A DNA stretch of 64,000 nucleotides, taken from contig NC_053116.1 in the NCBI RefSeq assembly GCF_010015445.1, forward strand, positions 30,964,785 to 31,028,784, in the 5' to 3' direction. Under the pieces are notes generated by a model that made no database searches, had not been told where the DNA came from, and was given only the letters and a program-made list of their open reading frames with translations. How positions within the stretch are numbered: the first letter of the stretch is position 1; each line of letters begins with the position of its first letter. The position numbers and the translations under genes were made by a program. Below are positions 12,960-63,628 of the stretch, piece after piece. Origin of the DNA: Perca fluviatilis. Its lineage: Eukaryota > Chordata > Actinopteri > Perciformes > Percidae.

Positions 12960-12967
12960 GTGATGCT
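12960..12967. repeat. right 8-bp target duplication of hAT (12087)
   Basis: GTGATGCT, identical to 12079-12086. Confidence 0.95.
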
Positions 12968-13119
12968 TTATACCAAGTGATAGCAAAGAGACAAAAGATT
13001 TAATGGATGAATGATGATATGATATGATGGATGATGAGAATTCTAAGACCAGGACGGACACTGCTAAATCAACAGAAACCACCAGAAGCATCCCAGTAGG
13101 AGTGCAGCTGTCAGAACTT

Positions 13120-13490
13120 CTAACCAGAGGTTTCAAGTAGCAAGGAGTCATCCCTTAGCCAAACCATTCAACACTGTAAGATCTCTGCTAGTACAGCCTA
13201 AAGACAGGACCCCCCAGAGAGAGCGATTGGAGTTGTATATGACATCACATGTGAAAGCTGTGAGGAACACTACATGGATGAAACGGCAAAGATGACAAGA
13301 GACTGAATGAACGCTGGAAACAGACCTCACCTGACTAAAACTGGTCAGAGCACCAACTGGGAAGGAGTCAAAGATCAATGACCAGGAGTCAGTGGACGGC
13401 CAGACAGGTCAAGGAGGAAACCATCGGCAACGCCAGAAACCATCTTCAAACTGGTTACTATCCCCCCCACCATACTGTATAAGACCAGCT
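13120..13490 (+). pseudogene. Penelope-like element, GIY-YIG endonuclease remnant
   Basis: Translation across one frameshift near 13230 gives TVRSLLVQPKDRTPQRER, then GVVYDITCESCEEHY, then DETAK. VYDITC-x2-C-x3-Y-x-x-ET is the start of the GIY-YIG nuclease domain found at the C-terminus of Penelope-like retroelements, where the usual form is Y-x-GET (here the G is D). Downstream, NWEGVKDQ also fits. Several stops show it is inactive. Fish carry several Penelope-like lineages; the subfamily is not determined. Confidence 0.6.
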
Positions 13491-13634
13491 GTGACCAAAG
13501 TTGTACACTAAGGTCACTTGATGACAACTAAACAAACTCCATCCACTGTTGAAGACCATGAAATGTGGTTGAAGTAAGTGGAGTTTGAGTTAAAGAATAA
13601 ATCTACTACCCGGTCAACTACCTGATCGTGTAGA

Positions 13635-14283
13635 TACATGCTGCACAACATCAGAAGGATACGTCCCCTTCTAACGCAGAAGGCGGCTCAGGTTCTGGTC
13701 CGTCCGTCCGGCCCCCGCAGCTCATTCAGAACGCAGCAACTCGACTGGTCTTCTCTCACGCTCCTCCGCTCCTCCGCTCCCTTCACTGGTTACCAGCTGC
13801 TGCCTGCATACGGTTCAAGACACTAGTACTTGCATACAGGGCCACAAACGGATCAGGCCCAGCTTACATCCAGGACACGGTCAAACCCTACACCCCAGCC
13901 CGCCCACTCCGCTCTGCATCAGCCAACCTGCTTGCTGCCCCCTCACGGTGAGGGACAACTAATCACTCAACGAAATCCCGACTGTTTCGGCTGCCAAATG
14001 GTGGAATGAGCTCCCTATTGACATCAGTACGGCCAAAAGCCTACGCATCTTCCGTCGCAGGCTAAGAACACATCTCTTCCGACTGCACCTTGGATGACAT
14101 AAAAAAAAAAAAAATGACAGTTGCACTTTCATATGGCTCTTTGTAGTTTGGCTCATTTACACAAATGTACTTGCACTTACTTCTTACTGTCCGAAGTTTG
14201 TACCTTCAAGGTTGAAAGCACTTAATTGGAAGTCGCTTTGTATAAAAGCGTCAGCTAAATGCCATGTATTATGTAATGTCATG
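13635..14283 (+). mobile_element. L2/CR1-type LINE 3' end, truncated
   Basis: In the plus strand, interrupted frames read like the C-terminal end of a non-LTR reverse transcriptase: an LIQNAATRL-like segment, RFKTLVLAYRATNGSGPAYI, and TPARPLRSASANLLAAPS. An A-rich patch follows, then a 3' tail ending ataaaagcgtcagctaaatg and ccatgtattatgtaatgt. The element is 5'-truncated, as most LINE insertions are, and carries stops and frameshifts. Its tail matches the tail of the SINE at 56966. Confidence 0.7.
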
Positions 14284-14301
14284 AAATGTTAATCATCTTT
14301 T

Positions 14302-14390
14302 TCAGAAATACGCTTTTTTCGCTTACTGTCCAAGAGTTGGATGAGAAGATCAATACCACTCATATGTGTCCATTAAAAATGAAGATAGAG
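14302..14390. repeat. fragment of the MITE family seen at 1085
   Basis: Contains aaatacgcttttttcgctta and gttggatgagaagatcaata followed by ccactcatatgtgtcc, matching the end of the palindromic element at 1085-1379. Truncated on the right. Confidence 0.6.
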
Positions 14391-14489
14391 CGAGGAGATG
14401 TTTAGACTGGGAGCAAGGGACGTCCTGAGCTGGGCATATTTTAATAAAGCTGATTAAAATGCGATCCTTTCTTTACTAAAATATTTTGT

Positions 14490-14527
14490 CCAGTGTTGCA
14501 ATACGCTGCCAGTGTTGCAATACGCTG
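14490..14527. repeat. exact 19-bp tandem duplication
   Basis: The unit ccagtgttgcaatacgctg occurs twice without mismatch or spacer. A short local duplication of unknown origin. Confidence 0.95.
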
Positions 14528-16034
14528 CTCTCCTTAACATTTAGGTAGATATAAGTATCGGATCAGACTCTGTATCAACATATACCTATTATGACAGGAC
14601 TCGGAACAGGGTAAAAAAATCTGGATCCTAACATCCGTACTGGCAGCATTTAAGAAATACCGCAACTTGTTGTTTATTGGCAAGAAAGCGAATGAGTGTA
14701 GTTTCTTAGTTCTGCTTTCTATGGACAATACACTCGCTCAATGCTGCTTACAAAACAGGTTAGATCTCAACTTACTCTTCTCAAGGTTCAACTAATCACT
14801 TTCCATGGGTGCATACATGATCATATCTAAAGAGATTATTTTATTTTATTTATTTATTTTGTGCAAAGCAGTGTCTCTTTTAAATGAAAAAAGGAATCTC
14901 ATCTGTGTTGTGACCCCGCTTTGAAATTTGATGTAATTCAGGCGCACCTTTAGATGCAAATGTTGCAGTGCAGCTACGTTTGTGGCATGCACACTGAATC
15001 ATGGGTGTCTGAGGTTGCCTGGGTCCCAGGTTAAGCTGCTGGGAAGCAAGTGATCATAGAGGGCATTTACAGAAGTAAGAAAAGTTGGTAACGGATCTAC
15101 TGTAAGACTCAGTGCCTCAAGGGCACTGAGGCATTCAGACTTGCTGGCCATCCACTCCTCCTTACTTTATTTTTCAACCCACACAGACATCGTGCTGCCA
15201 GCACATCTGCCAAGCCGGCGGCATGACACCTGTGGAGATTGCCTGGTCGAGCCAAAGTTACTGAAACAAACCGTGACACTCTGTGTGTTAGTATGACGTA
15301 CCAAATCTAAACTCTGGAGGCCATTTAGGGAAGCTCCTGGTGAGAGAGAAAGAGGCAGATCTGAGGGAGGGTTGTTCAGTATACTGTAAATTTCACGGGT
15401 ATACTAAAAGAGAATATTAACTTCCATCTAGCAGCTGACATCACCTCTGCTCCATCTGGATGAATCACCTACTGATCAGGAGAGAGGGGGGGATGAGAAG
15501 CACTGGTGGATAGCTGCAAAGCTCACAGAAAACAAAATCCTATCAGTCATGAGCGCAGCCTCACCACAGACTGTTACACCACCAATTATATCGAAAACCA
15601 CAATCCTTACACTCATTAGAGTGGGCTGCCACATTCATAAGTATTCAGCCTTCCAAACGTATAACTGCAAATAGTATGAACATCCAAATTCAAATAGCAC
15701 TACAAGCCCTGTTGGTAGGCTACTAATAAGATGGATAGACATGCACTGACTGAATGAGAGGTTGACTAATTCATTGCACAGAGCTAAACTATTGCCATGT
15801 AATGCCTGACAGCAAGAAACTACAAGCTCCCTGGGTATACTCACACACACAATCAAAGAAAACACACATTTGCATTAGTTGGCATATTATCAGCATTGAT
15901 CAGACTCTCAGCCTGTGTTTTGCTTTGTTTAATTCCTCCTCTGCATGTGAGCAGATGGCATCACCTATGCCGTCCTCTCCACTGCCCGTTTGGTGTCCGC
16001 TCATAAAAGAAAATGAATTCAGAGAAACACCTAC
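14528..16034 (-). other. vstm2l intron 1, promoter-proximal part
   Basis: Intron sequence directly downstream of the vstm2l donor. No second exon was recognised. TGGTGG on the minus strand near 15571, which could have encoded the WW of the Ig domain, sits in a context that does not fit. Confidence 0.5.
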
Positions 16035-16152
16035 CGTTCCCAGAGATGTGGTTCTCCACCTCGCCGTGTCCAGCTTGCGTTGTGGAGACACTAAGTTGCA
16101 TGTAGAGTCCGATGTAATGTAAACTCCCCAGCAGCACTCTGAACGCTCCCAT
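16035..16152 (-). CDS. vstm2l: vstm2l, first coding exon (partial gene)
   Basis: V-set and transmembrane domain-containing 2-like protein: a small secreted Ig-domain protein of neurons; mammalian work links it to the humanin peptide. The exon starts with ATG at 16152 in a good context (A at -3, G at +4) and encodes 39 codons plus one base. The product begins MGAFRVLLGSLHYIGLYMQL, a signal peptide whose ALHYL/SLHYI core matches mammalian VSTM2L, and ends QAGHGEVENHISGN, matching the GH...NHVSG segment just before the Ig domain. It stops at a good donor, GGGAACG|GTAGGT (16035|16034), phase 1, where the human first coding exon also ends. The V-set exons were not found in the window. It lies downstream of ctnnbl1 on the same strand, as in human. 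Confidence 0.88.
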
Positions 16153-16390
16153 TTCTCTTCTGTTTTTATCTGTTCTCCTTTACCCTCTTTGACTTTTTCA
16201 CATCGGGTGGAGTGCACGTCGAAAATATTTCTTTTATTCTCTTCTTTCTTTTTTTTTCTTTTTTTAATCCAGGTTACTTGTTCAGGCAAGGAAGACAGTG
16301 GGATCACTGTGTGCAGAATAAAGAAACGAAGAAGCTGCTGCAGCCTCTCTGTATGCCAGCAGACTGACTGAGGCTGTGCTACCGTTCAGT
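16153..16390 (-). promoter_or_regulatory. vstm2l: vstm2l 5' leader with two start-stop uORFs
   Basis: The sequence upstream of the vstm2l start has only two ATG triplets out to about 250 nt. The first, at 16203-16201, is followed at once by TGA; the second, at 16401-16399 just outside these bounds, is followed at once by TAG. Such AUG-stop elements are known to stall ribosomes and lower translation of the main frame. The transcription start is unknown, so whether either is in the mRNA is inference. The leader also has a long purine-rich (A/G) tract on the coding strand at 16234-16267. Confidence 0.45.
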
Positions 16391-16455
16391 CGGCTCTACA
16401 TGAGGCGGAGGGACTTCCCCCCGGACGGGGAGTGCCGCGGCTTGCAGTGGGCGAT
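16391..16455 (-). promoter_or_regulatory. vstm2l: vstm2l GC-rich promoter candidate
   Basis: A short CpG-rich patch (ccccccggacggggagtgcc, then gcggcttgcagtgggcg) in otherwise AT-rich DNA, about 240-300 bp upstream of the vstm2l start codon. No TATA box was seen at a suitable distance. The placement fits a CpG-type promoter, but the exact start is not visible. Confidence 0.4.
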
Positions 16456-19400
16456 ATTAGCATAGACGGATATTAGTTATGAGAGGAGTGATATTAGAAA
16501 ACACCTTGAGCAACCTTAAACTTTACGACATTTCATTTTCCGCCAAATTAATGCGCTTTTATGAAGCGACGAGAGACCACTAAAAGATTCGAAGCCCTGA
16601 CATGTCAACATTATTATGTTTTATTCATTTTAACTAAATATTCTATTGGAGTGCGCCAACATTAGCTTTAACAAAATGTTTGCTAACAGGGTGGGTAAAA
16701 AGCCTGCTTCCCATAGTGTCATGCGTCTCAGTGACCACAGGTAGTATTTATTATGTATTTATTTAATTTATTTATGTATTACATTAATTAATTAATCAGT
16801 GATTTATGAAAGATAAACAAAAAATCGAAAACTGTTAGAAGAAATGTTGCTCCTGGTAGCACGGTTGAATACCTGTTCCTTTATTTTGTTCAAATGCCCT
16901 GAAAACATGTTTTCCTCAATCACTGTTTTTTTTCTGTGAGAAATGGGATCTTAAATGAACACTATTTTCTGACAAAGTTAGAACATAATATTTACCAAAA
17001 AGCCAAGTTTTCTGAGGCTTAAAAAAAGAAAAAATAGCACACTGATCATATTCTATTTTGGCTAAGTCTATGCTTTTCTATCAGGTCATGATTTTACCAC
17101 TAGCTTTTGATGGGAAGTTTATTTGTCACTACCCATTTCACTTGTCTTTAGAAAGTATAGCCTGAACTCCTAGATTGTCATTCATAGCCGACTGTCAGGA
17201 CCACAGGGGTATTAAGAGTAAAGGTTATTTACTGTAATAAGTTCCAAACCCTGGTTTTGGACCTGCAGTGAGTGTTTGCTGTCAGGGAACACAGCATCCT
17301 GCAGCCTCGGTGTGTTGCTGTCCATGGTGCTGAAATGCAGTCTCAGTGTGTGTCACTTATTGAACAGCAGAAGATAAAAATCCCACTGACAAGCTGCATT
17401 ACGATATGGGCTATTGGACTTTATGGAACAGTATGTAAGTGCTTGTGTAATCTTCATTGATCTTAAGGTCTTTTTCCACAATAGAGCAGCATAGCCAGGG
17501 GGTACTTTGTCCACCTTGATAGGCAGAGTGATATACTGTCTGCGTGTCCTATTTATTTCAAGGACACAACTCAGAGAAAGCCTTCTTATTACCTTAGCTA
17601 ACCAGATTCCTGCATTTAATGCTTTGTGTCTACGACTAGACACAAATATCTCCATGATTTTCTATAGGACATTAAATCTAATATTGGTTTGTTTTGTCTA
17701 AAAATATGGGGTTGTATGTGTTTAGGTTGATCTTCATTGTTTGTTACACAGCAAAAGAAACATATGTGTTTTGTAATATGTATGTGCAGGAAGGTTACAT
17801 TTTAATCGAGGTCAGAATTATTCTATGACAAGTTTGTAGTAATTAAAATGAGTTAAAAAATCTGTTTAACGTATAGATGTTGTTATTTTGCCATGATCAC
17901 ATTGTGACCCAACCTCTACTTCACATAGGGGACAGTTGTAATATTTGTACAAGTTGTCACTCATTTGTTTTTCTTCCAAAAATAGCGTTTTCCCCTTTAT
18001 AAAAAAAATGGTAAGGTGTGCATAAAATTCAATTGTAATTTTTCTTGAGGGCATTCTCGTTAGTTTTTCTTCCTTTTTTTTCATTATAGTAATTATTGGA
18101 ACATTGAACACAGACATTAGCACATGCATATCAGACCTGCAGGTCCATCATCATTCATCTAGAGCTCTCTGGCCCTTCAAATACAGTATATACAGCACCA
18201 ATCTTTACCATTTTTGCACAGCCTGCTTGATCCCCTTAAATATTTTGATAGAGGCACGTTTCACCTCACTGGGTCTTTTCTTTGAAGAAAAAAACCCAAG
18301 TTCATAACCATCTTTTTGGATTTTGAACAGAGCCAGGGACCTGGCTGTAACCCATATCTGAATGTCAACACAATGATTGGATTACCTGACTCTGATTACC
18401 CGACTCCAATTACCCTCTTTAATAAAAGCCATTATCCCAGACATTCATGTGTTTTTTTTTCAGTCCAAGATACAGCCTTCAATAAAAGGATGAAGAAGAA
18501 AATTGCACATCTGTTCCCACAACTTTACATAATAGTAAACAGTACACAGAGGAGCAGGAAAAAAGGAAAACATACTTGATATTTTGTTTCTGTTGTGGGC
18601 TATGATGATTTCACGATGACCACAAACTGGTGGTCAGTTTACCTCTGGGTGTCATTAGGCCCCATTTACTGGGGAGTGTGGCTTAGTAATATTTTGCTAT
18701 GCCCCAATAAATCATAGGAAATTAACGTGTTTTTGCAGTGTCCAATAACATGTAGGAAGTGAGAGTGGCCAATTTGGTGAAGATCCAGCAGCTGAGCATA
18801 GGCCTTGTGCTGACCACAGGTGCACCCTGACAGTTGGACAATTGCAGCAATTTACAAATTTGTTTTGAGCCAATGAGGTTGAATGATTTGCTTTATGTGT
18901 GTGAACTTGTGGAATTGTTTGGCTGCAAGGCAGGGTTGATGATGTTGAGGAACAAAGGAAAATTCTTCATCCGTTTCAGCTCTTAACACTGCTACAATCT
19001 ACTACCTGTATGAGCATGTTCATGGCTGAACATAGGCTCAAAGTCTGCTGGTTGAGTTTAGCACAGTAATCTCACTTGGTAGGGGATACTGGTGGATGCC
19101 ACCTTTCCCTCGTATTATCATACTGTTTTTCACAGACTTTCTTTTTTTGGGTAGGTCTTTTCACTGTTTTTCATACTGTTTTTCACTGTGCTTCAGTGAC
19201 TTTACCTTCCTGAGGGTTTTCCCACTTTTTTGTTTTCGCCACAAGGTCTTCTTGTTAGGTTTACCTCACTTTCACTGAGGGTAAAAATTCCTAGTCACAC
19301 TAGCTGTCATAACAGCACAAATTCAAAACCAAATCATGTAATTGCAATGGACTTAACTGTGTTGACCTATTAGGGAACAGAGATCTGGGGAGTATAAAAT

Positions 19401-20339
19401 GAAGGAAGCTCAACAGTAACTTACAAATGAAGATGTTACTGTTAAAGCTTTGGGTGCTGTAGGCCTGTTTACACCAAAGCTTAAAGTTGCAATGCCTTTG
19501 TTCTACACTCTTTATTAATCCTTGTGCTAAATCTCAATAACAGAATACCTTCTCCTCTCAGTTCCTCCTAAAAGAGAGGAGCCCAAAACCCCAGCGGTGC
19601 ACAGTGTTTGCACTCAGTCATTCGGAAAATACAATTATTCTCCTACCCCTCGGCTGTGAAATTGCTGTACAACCGCTGTTAAACACGCCACAGTCATAAT
19701 CACTGATAAGAGATGCATGGGGCCGGGTCTCCTCTGCCAATACAATATGCAAACGACGCCCCGCCGTTCTACCCATCTTGTTACTGAGCAATATTAGAGT
19801 ACGCAGCAAAGACACTTAGGAAAGGCAATTGATCTGAGAGCTGTGAGTGAACGCCCCCTGTTCCCTCTCGATACTGCTGCTTTCTGCCAGGATTATAGTC
19901 AGGGGATCCAGGGAGGGCGTGGTACACTAAATGAGTGATTAATAATACAGAAACATACTATAGACAAGACACTAATACAAACAGATACAGCATATGGGAG
20001 ACGGTTAAGAGCTGCCTGCTCAAAAAAGGTGTTCACATTTGCTTTGAAATGTAAATACTGGAAAATAAATTCCCCTAAGCAAGACATGGGTACTTGCTAA
20101 ATTACAATGTAAACTTCAACTCAAATGCCTCCTCAAGATGATCAACCAAAGTCCTCTGAAAACTACAAGCATGGCCTTAAATACACGCACACTTTTAAGG
20201 AGTTTCTTTTGATGGTCGTGACTTTTGGACACCTATTCACACATGGCTTGAAAGTGGCAAATAGTAGACATCGAGCCTAGACACAAGAAGGGGAAGTCTC
20301 CATCACCTCTGAGATAACAGGGATCCTGTTCTTGCTAAG
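16456..20339. other. intergenic ctnnbl1-vstm2l, no clear feature
   Basis: AT-rich sequence upstream of vstm2l and downstream of ctnnbl1. No exon, RNA gene or complete transposon was recognised. The 19560-19900 block is less AT-rich and looks non-repetitive, so it may be a conserved non-coding element, but the sequence alone cannot show it. Confidence 0.35.
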
Positions 20340-20982
20340 CTGGGACATCGGACCTCACAGACACGAGCACAAGTAAGAAACCTTGGTGTTATTTTAAATT
20401 CTGACCTTCATTTTTAAACCCATTTTAATTTGGCAAAACTACAGACCATTCAGAATGCTGCTGCCAGGAATTTAACCATATCTACATTAAGAGATCATAT
20501 AAGTCCTGCTTTTATGCAACCCACACTGGTTCCCTGAATCTTTTAGAATGGATTTTAAAGACTCCCTTAGTTAAGGCACTACGTGGCCCCGCCCCCTTTT
20601 TATTTCACAGAATCCCTAATGTTTAATGATCCTCCACGAACCGCATGATGCTCCACAGCTGCTCTTTTAACTGTTCCCAAGGTCGCCACAAAAACCTTTG
20701 GGGATGCTACTTTTACCCACCACGCCCCCAAAATATGGAACACTCTGCCTTAAAATAATAGACTTAGTGACACAGTGGACAATTTTAAACGAGAACTCAA
20801 AACGTATATTTTTACGGTCGGTTTAATCTCCTAGAATTTTATTTAATTTTCTAGATAGCATTAATGCTCATTTTTTCTTCCTCGTGTATAGGTTTTAAAA
20901 TAGTTTTCAGTGTTTTGTTTTTGCTGTGGAATTGTAAAGCATGTGTGCATTAAAGGTGCTATATAAATAAAGTTCATTCATC
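20340..20982 (+). mobile_element. Rex1/L2-type LINE 3' end, truncated
   Basis: Plus-strand frames give RNLGVILNSDL, a QNAAARNL segment, FGDATFTHHAPKIWNTLP and FKRELKTYIF, the order seen at the C-terminus of non-LTR reverse transcriptases. It ends with a tail gtgctatataaataaagttc. Several stops and a 5' truncation mark a dead copy. Rex1 versus L2 cannot be settled without alignment. Confidence 0.65.
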
Positions 20983-21229
20983 ACTTATTTAGAGTGTCAT
21001 AGAAATATTTGTTCTAATTTGTTTCCATTGTCATACTTCTGCATGACTTATTGCCAAAATGTTGATGGGATAATTAGTAAGGTGCAAAAAAAGGCAGAAC
21101 AATAGCTACCAAGCTAACACAAATGGCAAACTCAATGCAGCTGGCAAAAGTACAGAGTATGCAAATAATACAGCTGATAAACCAAATCAATTGGACTATA
21201 AAGCCCTTTCAGACCTACATCTAAAAAAT

Positions 21230-22060
21230 AACACTTAAAAAATGATAGACATACGTTTTATTCACACCTAGATCCACTATCTCTGAAATACAGTGAGCAA
21301 GTCAGAAACCTTGGCATTAATTTTTATACTGATCTCAATTTTGAAAATCACATCACCAATATCACCAAAACAGCATTTTATCAATTAAAAAATATATCAT
21401 AACTTAGAGCATTCATTTCACAAAATGACACGGAGAAACTGGTGTATGCATTCATCTCAACAAGGTTGGACTACTGTAATGCTTTATTTGCAGGATTATC
21501 CAAACAATCAGTTTGCAGCAAAATGCAGCAGCCAGAGTCCTTACACTTACACATAAATTTGAACACATTACTCCAGGACTGAAAACACTTCATTGGCTCC
21601 CGGTACAATACAGAATCCCTTTTAAAATCCTGCTATTAGTCTATTAGCTCCTCAGTACATCTCTGACTTGCTCACTGTTCACAACCCCATCAGGCCTCTC
21701 AGGTCATCAGGCAGAGGCCTTCTAGCTGTACCCAGAATCAGATCCAGGTCTGGTGAGGGGGCCTTCAGTTACTGTGGTCCTGCTCTCTGGAACAAGCTGC
21801 CTGATGACCTGAGGTCCGTCACAACTGTCCCCCCATTTGAAATACCTATCTATCAGGTATTTATTTAATTACAGTGTGTGTGTGTGTGTGTGTGCGCGTG
21901 ACATATGCGTGCACTGTCTTGCTTGTATTTGTTGATTGTCTTGTTGTGTATTATTTACATTCATACTTTGTTTTAATGTATATGTGGTATTTTGTTTTAT
22001 GTGAAGCATTTTGGGTTTACATGTAATGAAAGGTGCTATTTAAATACAATTTACATTGAC
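21230..22060 (+). mobile_element. Rex1/L2-type LINE 3' end, second copy
   Basis: Same orientation as the copy at 20340 and the same domain order: RNLGINFYTDL, ISTRLDYCNALFAGLSKQS, a decayed middle, then GPALWNKLPDDLRSV and a tail ggtgctatttaaatacaatt. The RLDYCNALF block is characteristic of the reverse-transcriptase C-terminal region of these LINEs. It has frameshifts and stops, and a GT run (21874-21900) has grown inside its 3' part. Confidence 0.7.
21874..21900. repeat. (GT)n short microsatellite
   Basis: A GT run of about 23 bp followed by GCGCGTG, within the LINE remnant. Confidence 0.9.
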
Positions 22061-23809
<1,749 letters not shown>

Positions 23810-23830
23810 CATGTAAACATACCCAGTGAC

Positions 23831-23836
23831 TTTATT
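23831..23836 (-). terminator. ctnnbl1: ctnnbl1 poly(A) signal candidate
   Basis: AATAAA on the minus strand, 168 bp past the stop codon. A GT-rich stretch on the coding strand follows, as expected for a cleavage region. It is the first canonical signal after the stop, but others exist further on. Confidence 0.55.
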
Positions 23837-23954
23837 ATGTTACACAGACTGGCTCAAGGTCACCATCAGTCCCAGATCAGACCAGCGGGGTGTAAATGTT
23901 CATAAGTGTGTGAATATACCGTTTGTGTTTGAGTGTGAGTGTGTTTGAGTGTCA

Positions 23955-23985
<31 letters not shown>

Positions 23986-24003
23986 CATGACAAAAATAAG
24001 AAA
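23837..24003 (-). other. ctnnbl1: ctnnbl1 3' UTR (proximal part)
   Basis: Transcribed sequence between the stop codon and the first AATAAA. It carries, in mRNA sense, a short GA-type run and then a CA repeat of about 20 nt (plus-strand GT at 23957-23978), within 50 nt of the stop. CA repeats in RNA are known binding sites for hnRNP L; a role here is inference. Confidence 0.55.
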
Positions 24004-62201
<38,198 letters not shown>

Positions 62202-62800
62202 CTGCAGCAGAGAGAGGAAACAATGCTGAAGTCACTTATTGTTTCAATAGATATAAAGAGCATGCATATTTGCAATTACATGCCCTGAAAAGGTATGTCT
62301 GTTAAGATAGCGGCCATAAAACCTTTGTGTTTAGGGTGAACTGGTAATACAACACTATTTTTATGCATTTTTTTTTTTTTTAAGTCATTTCAGACTTGAA
62401 ATGTCTGCTTGCTCTCATTTCTAGCAGTATAACCCTCCTAAATAATATGGATTTTTGTTCATGGGAATGACTGAATCAACTAAAACATGGATACAAATAG
62501 CCCCCAGAGTTTTACATTTTACCTTAGTACTCAAAATAATGGGTGTAACAAACCATTATGCTGCTATTAAACAAAATTGTAGAATTTTCCCTTAGGTAGT
62601 GCTAGTCGCCACAGGGGGGAAAAAAACACTTACTCTTGATTAATTTGGACTTGAGATATATTACAGAAATCTAAATATAAAAACTACAACAACAATAAGG
62701 AACTTAAATAAACTTACATTTTTTCTTTTAGGATTTTATTGCCAAACCTTTTTTTTTTTTTTTTTAAAGTCCAGCAGTTGTTAGGAAAATTCTCGTACAG

Positions 62801-62885
62801 CAGAGATCTTCAACAGGGGGTCCGGGACCCCTATGGGGTCCTCAGAGTTACTGCAGAGGGGCAGCCAAATTATTGTAACGTTTCT
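62801..62885 (+). mobile_element. hAT-type left terminus, partial
   Basis: Starts cagagatcttcaacaggggg and continues tccgggacccctatggggtc, a 5' end I recall from fish hAT elements. No matching right end was found before base 64000, so the copy is truncated or extends as unrecognised sequence. Confidence 0.4.
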
Positions 62886-63418
62886 GAAAGTTTCCAAGAA
62901 AATTAAAATATCTTAATATAATTCCAATATATTATCTGCAACATTATTAGCAAATATAAATCAGCTTCACAATTAGCTTCACAAGTATTTGAAAGATGGA
63001 GACAGCTTAGAGCCCAAAAGGATGCAGTATTGGCTAATTTCCTCCTAAACAGGTAATGTTAAGCATTAGCTTCAGGCTAATTTATCAGAGCTACAAGGGA
63101 CCGGAATTGTATGTCATTTCAACATTTGTGTACTCACATTGAATTATGCAGCTAGAATACCCGAGTTGGTTACTCGCAAAAACAATTGAGACACAGCCAG
63201 TAAAGTGATCCCGACTGGTCCTGGCTAACCCCGCCATGCTAACCCTGCTAACTGCTAACGTTACCGGAGGACCAGGCACTCGGGCCACGGCTGTTTACAA
63301 CGTGTAGCCTGTTCAGCGGCCGTAGCCGACAACAGTGAGTTATTTTAAGCCAAGAGAGGGGGGCTGTAAATCGGGAAGAGAGGACCGTAAATTAACAGCG
63401 TGTTTAGCGATTTTTGCC

Positions 63419-63628
63419 GTAATTCTAAGCCAATAAAGTGTGTTCGGTTGGGTGGAGAGGACGGCAAGGTGGTGGTATTTTTAGTGGTTCCTACTGTAAT
63501 TCTAAGCCCATGAAGTGTGTCTGTCTGTCGGGTGGAGAGGACGGCGAGGTTGTTGTGTTTTTAGCGGCTCCTACCGTAATTCTAAGACGAAAAAGTGTGT
63601 CTGTCAGTTGGGTACAGAGCTCCCCAAT
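63419..63628. repeat. tandem repeat, 77-80-bp unit, 2.6 copies
   Basis: Units start gtaattctaag at 63419, 63496 and 63576. Two full units carry gggtggagaggacggc and end in tttttag and ggttcctac-like text; the third is cut after about 50 bp. Open in two frames by chance. Confidence 0.88.

Noticed and set aside
15565..15585. TGGTGG on the minus strand as the WW of a vstm2l Ig exon
   Set aside because: Neighbouring residues do not fit the EIQWWY context and there are no splice sites. The TGGTGG near 11384 runs into a stop.
15900..16307. 135-codon minus-strand frame overlapping vstm2l exon 1
   Set aside because: It begins at a GTG, is in a different frame from the conserved signal peptide, and runs through the splice donor into intron.
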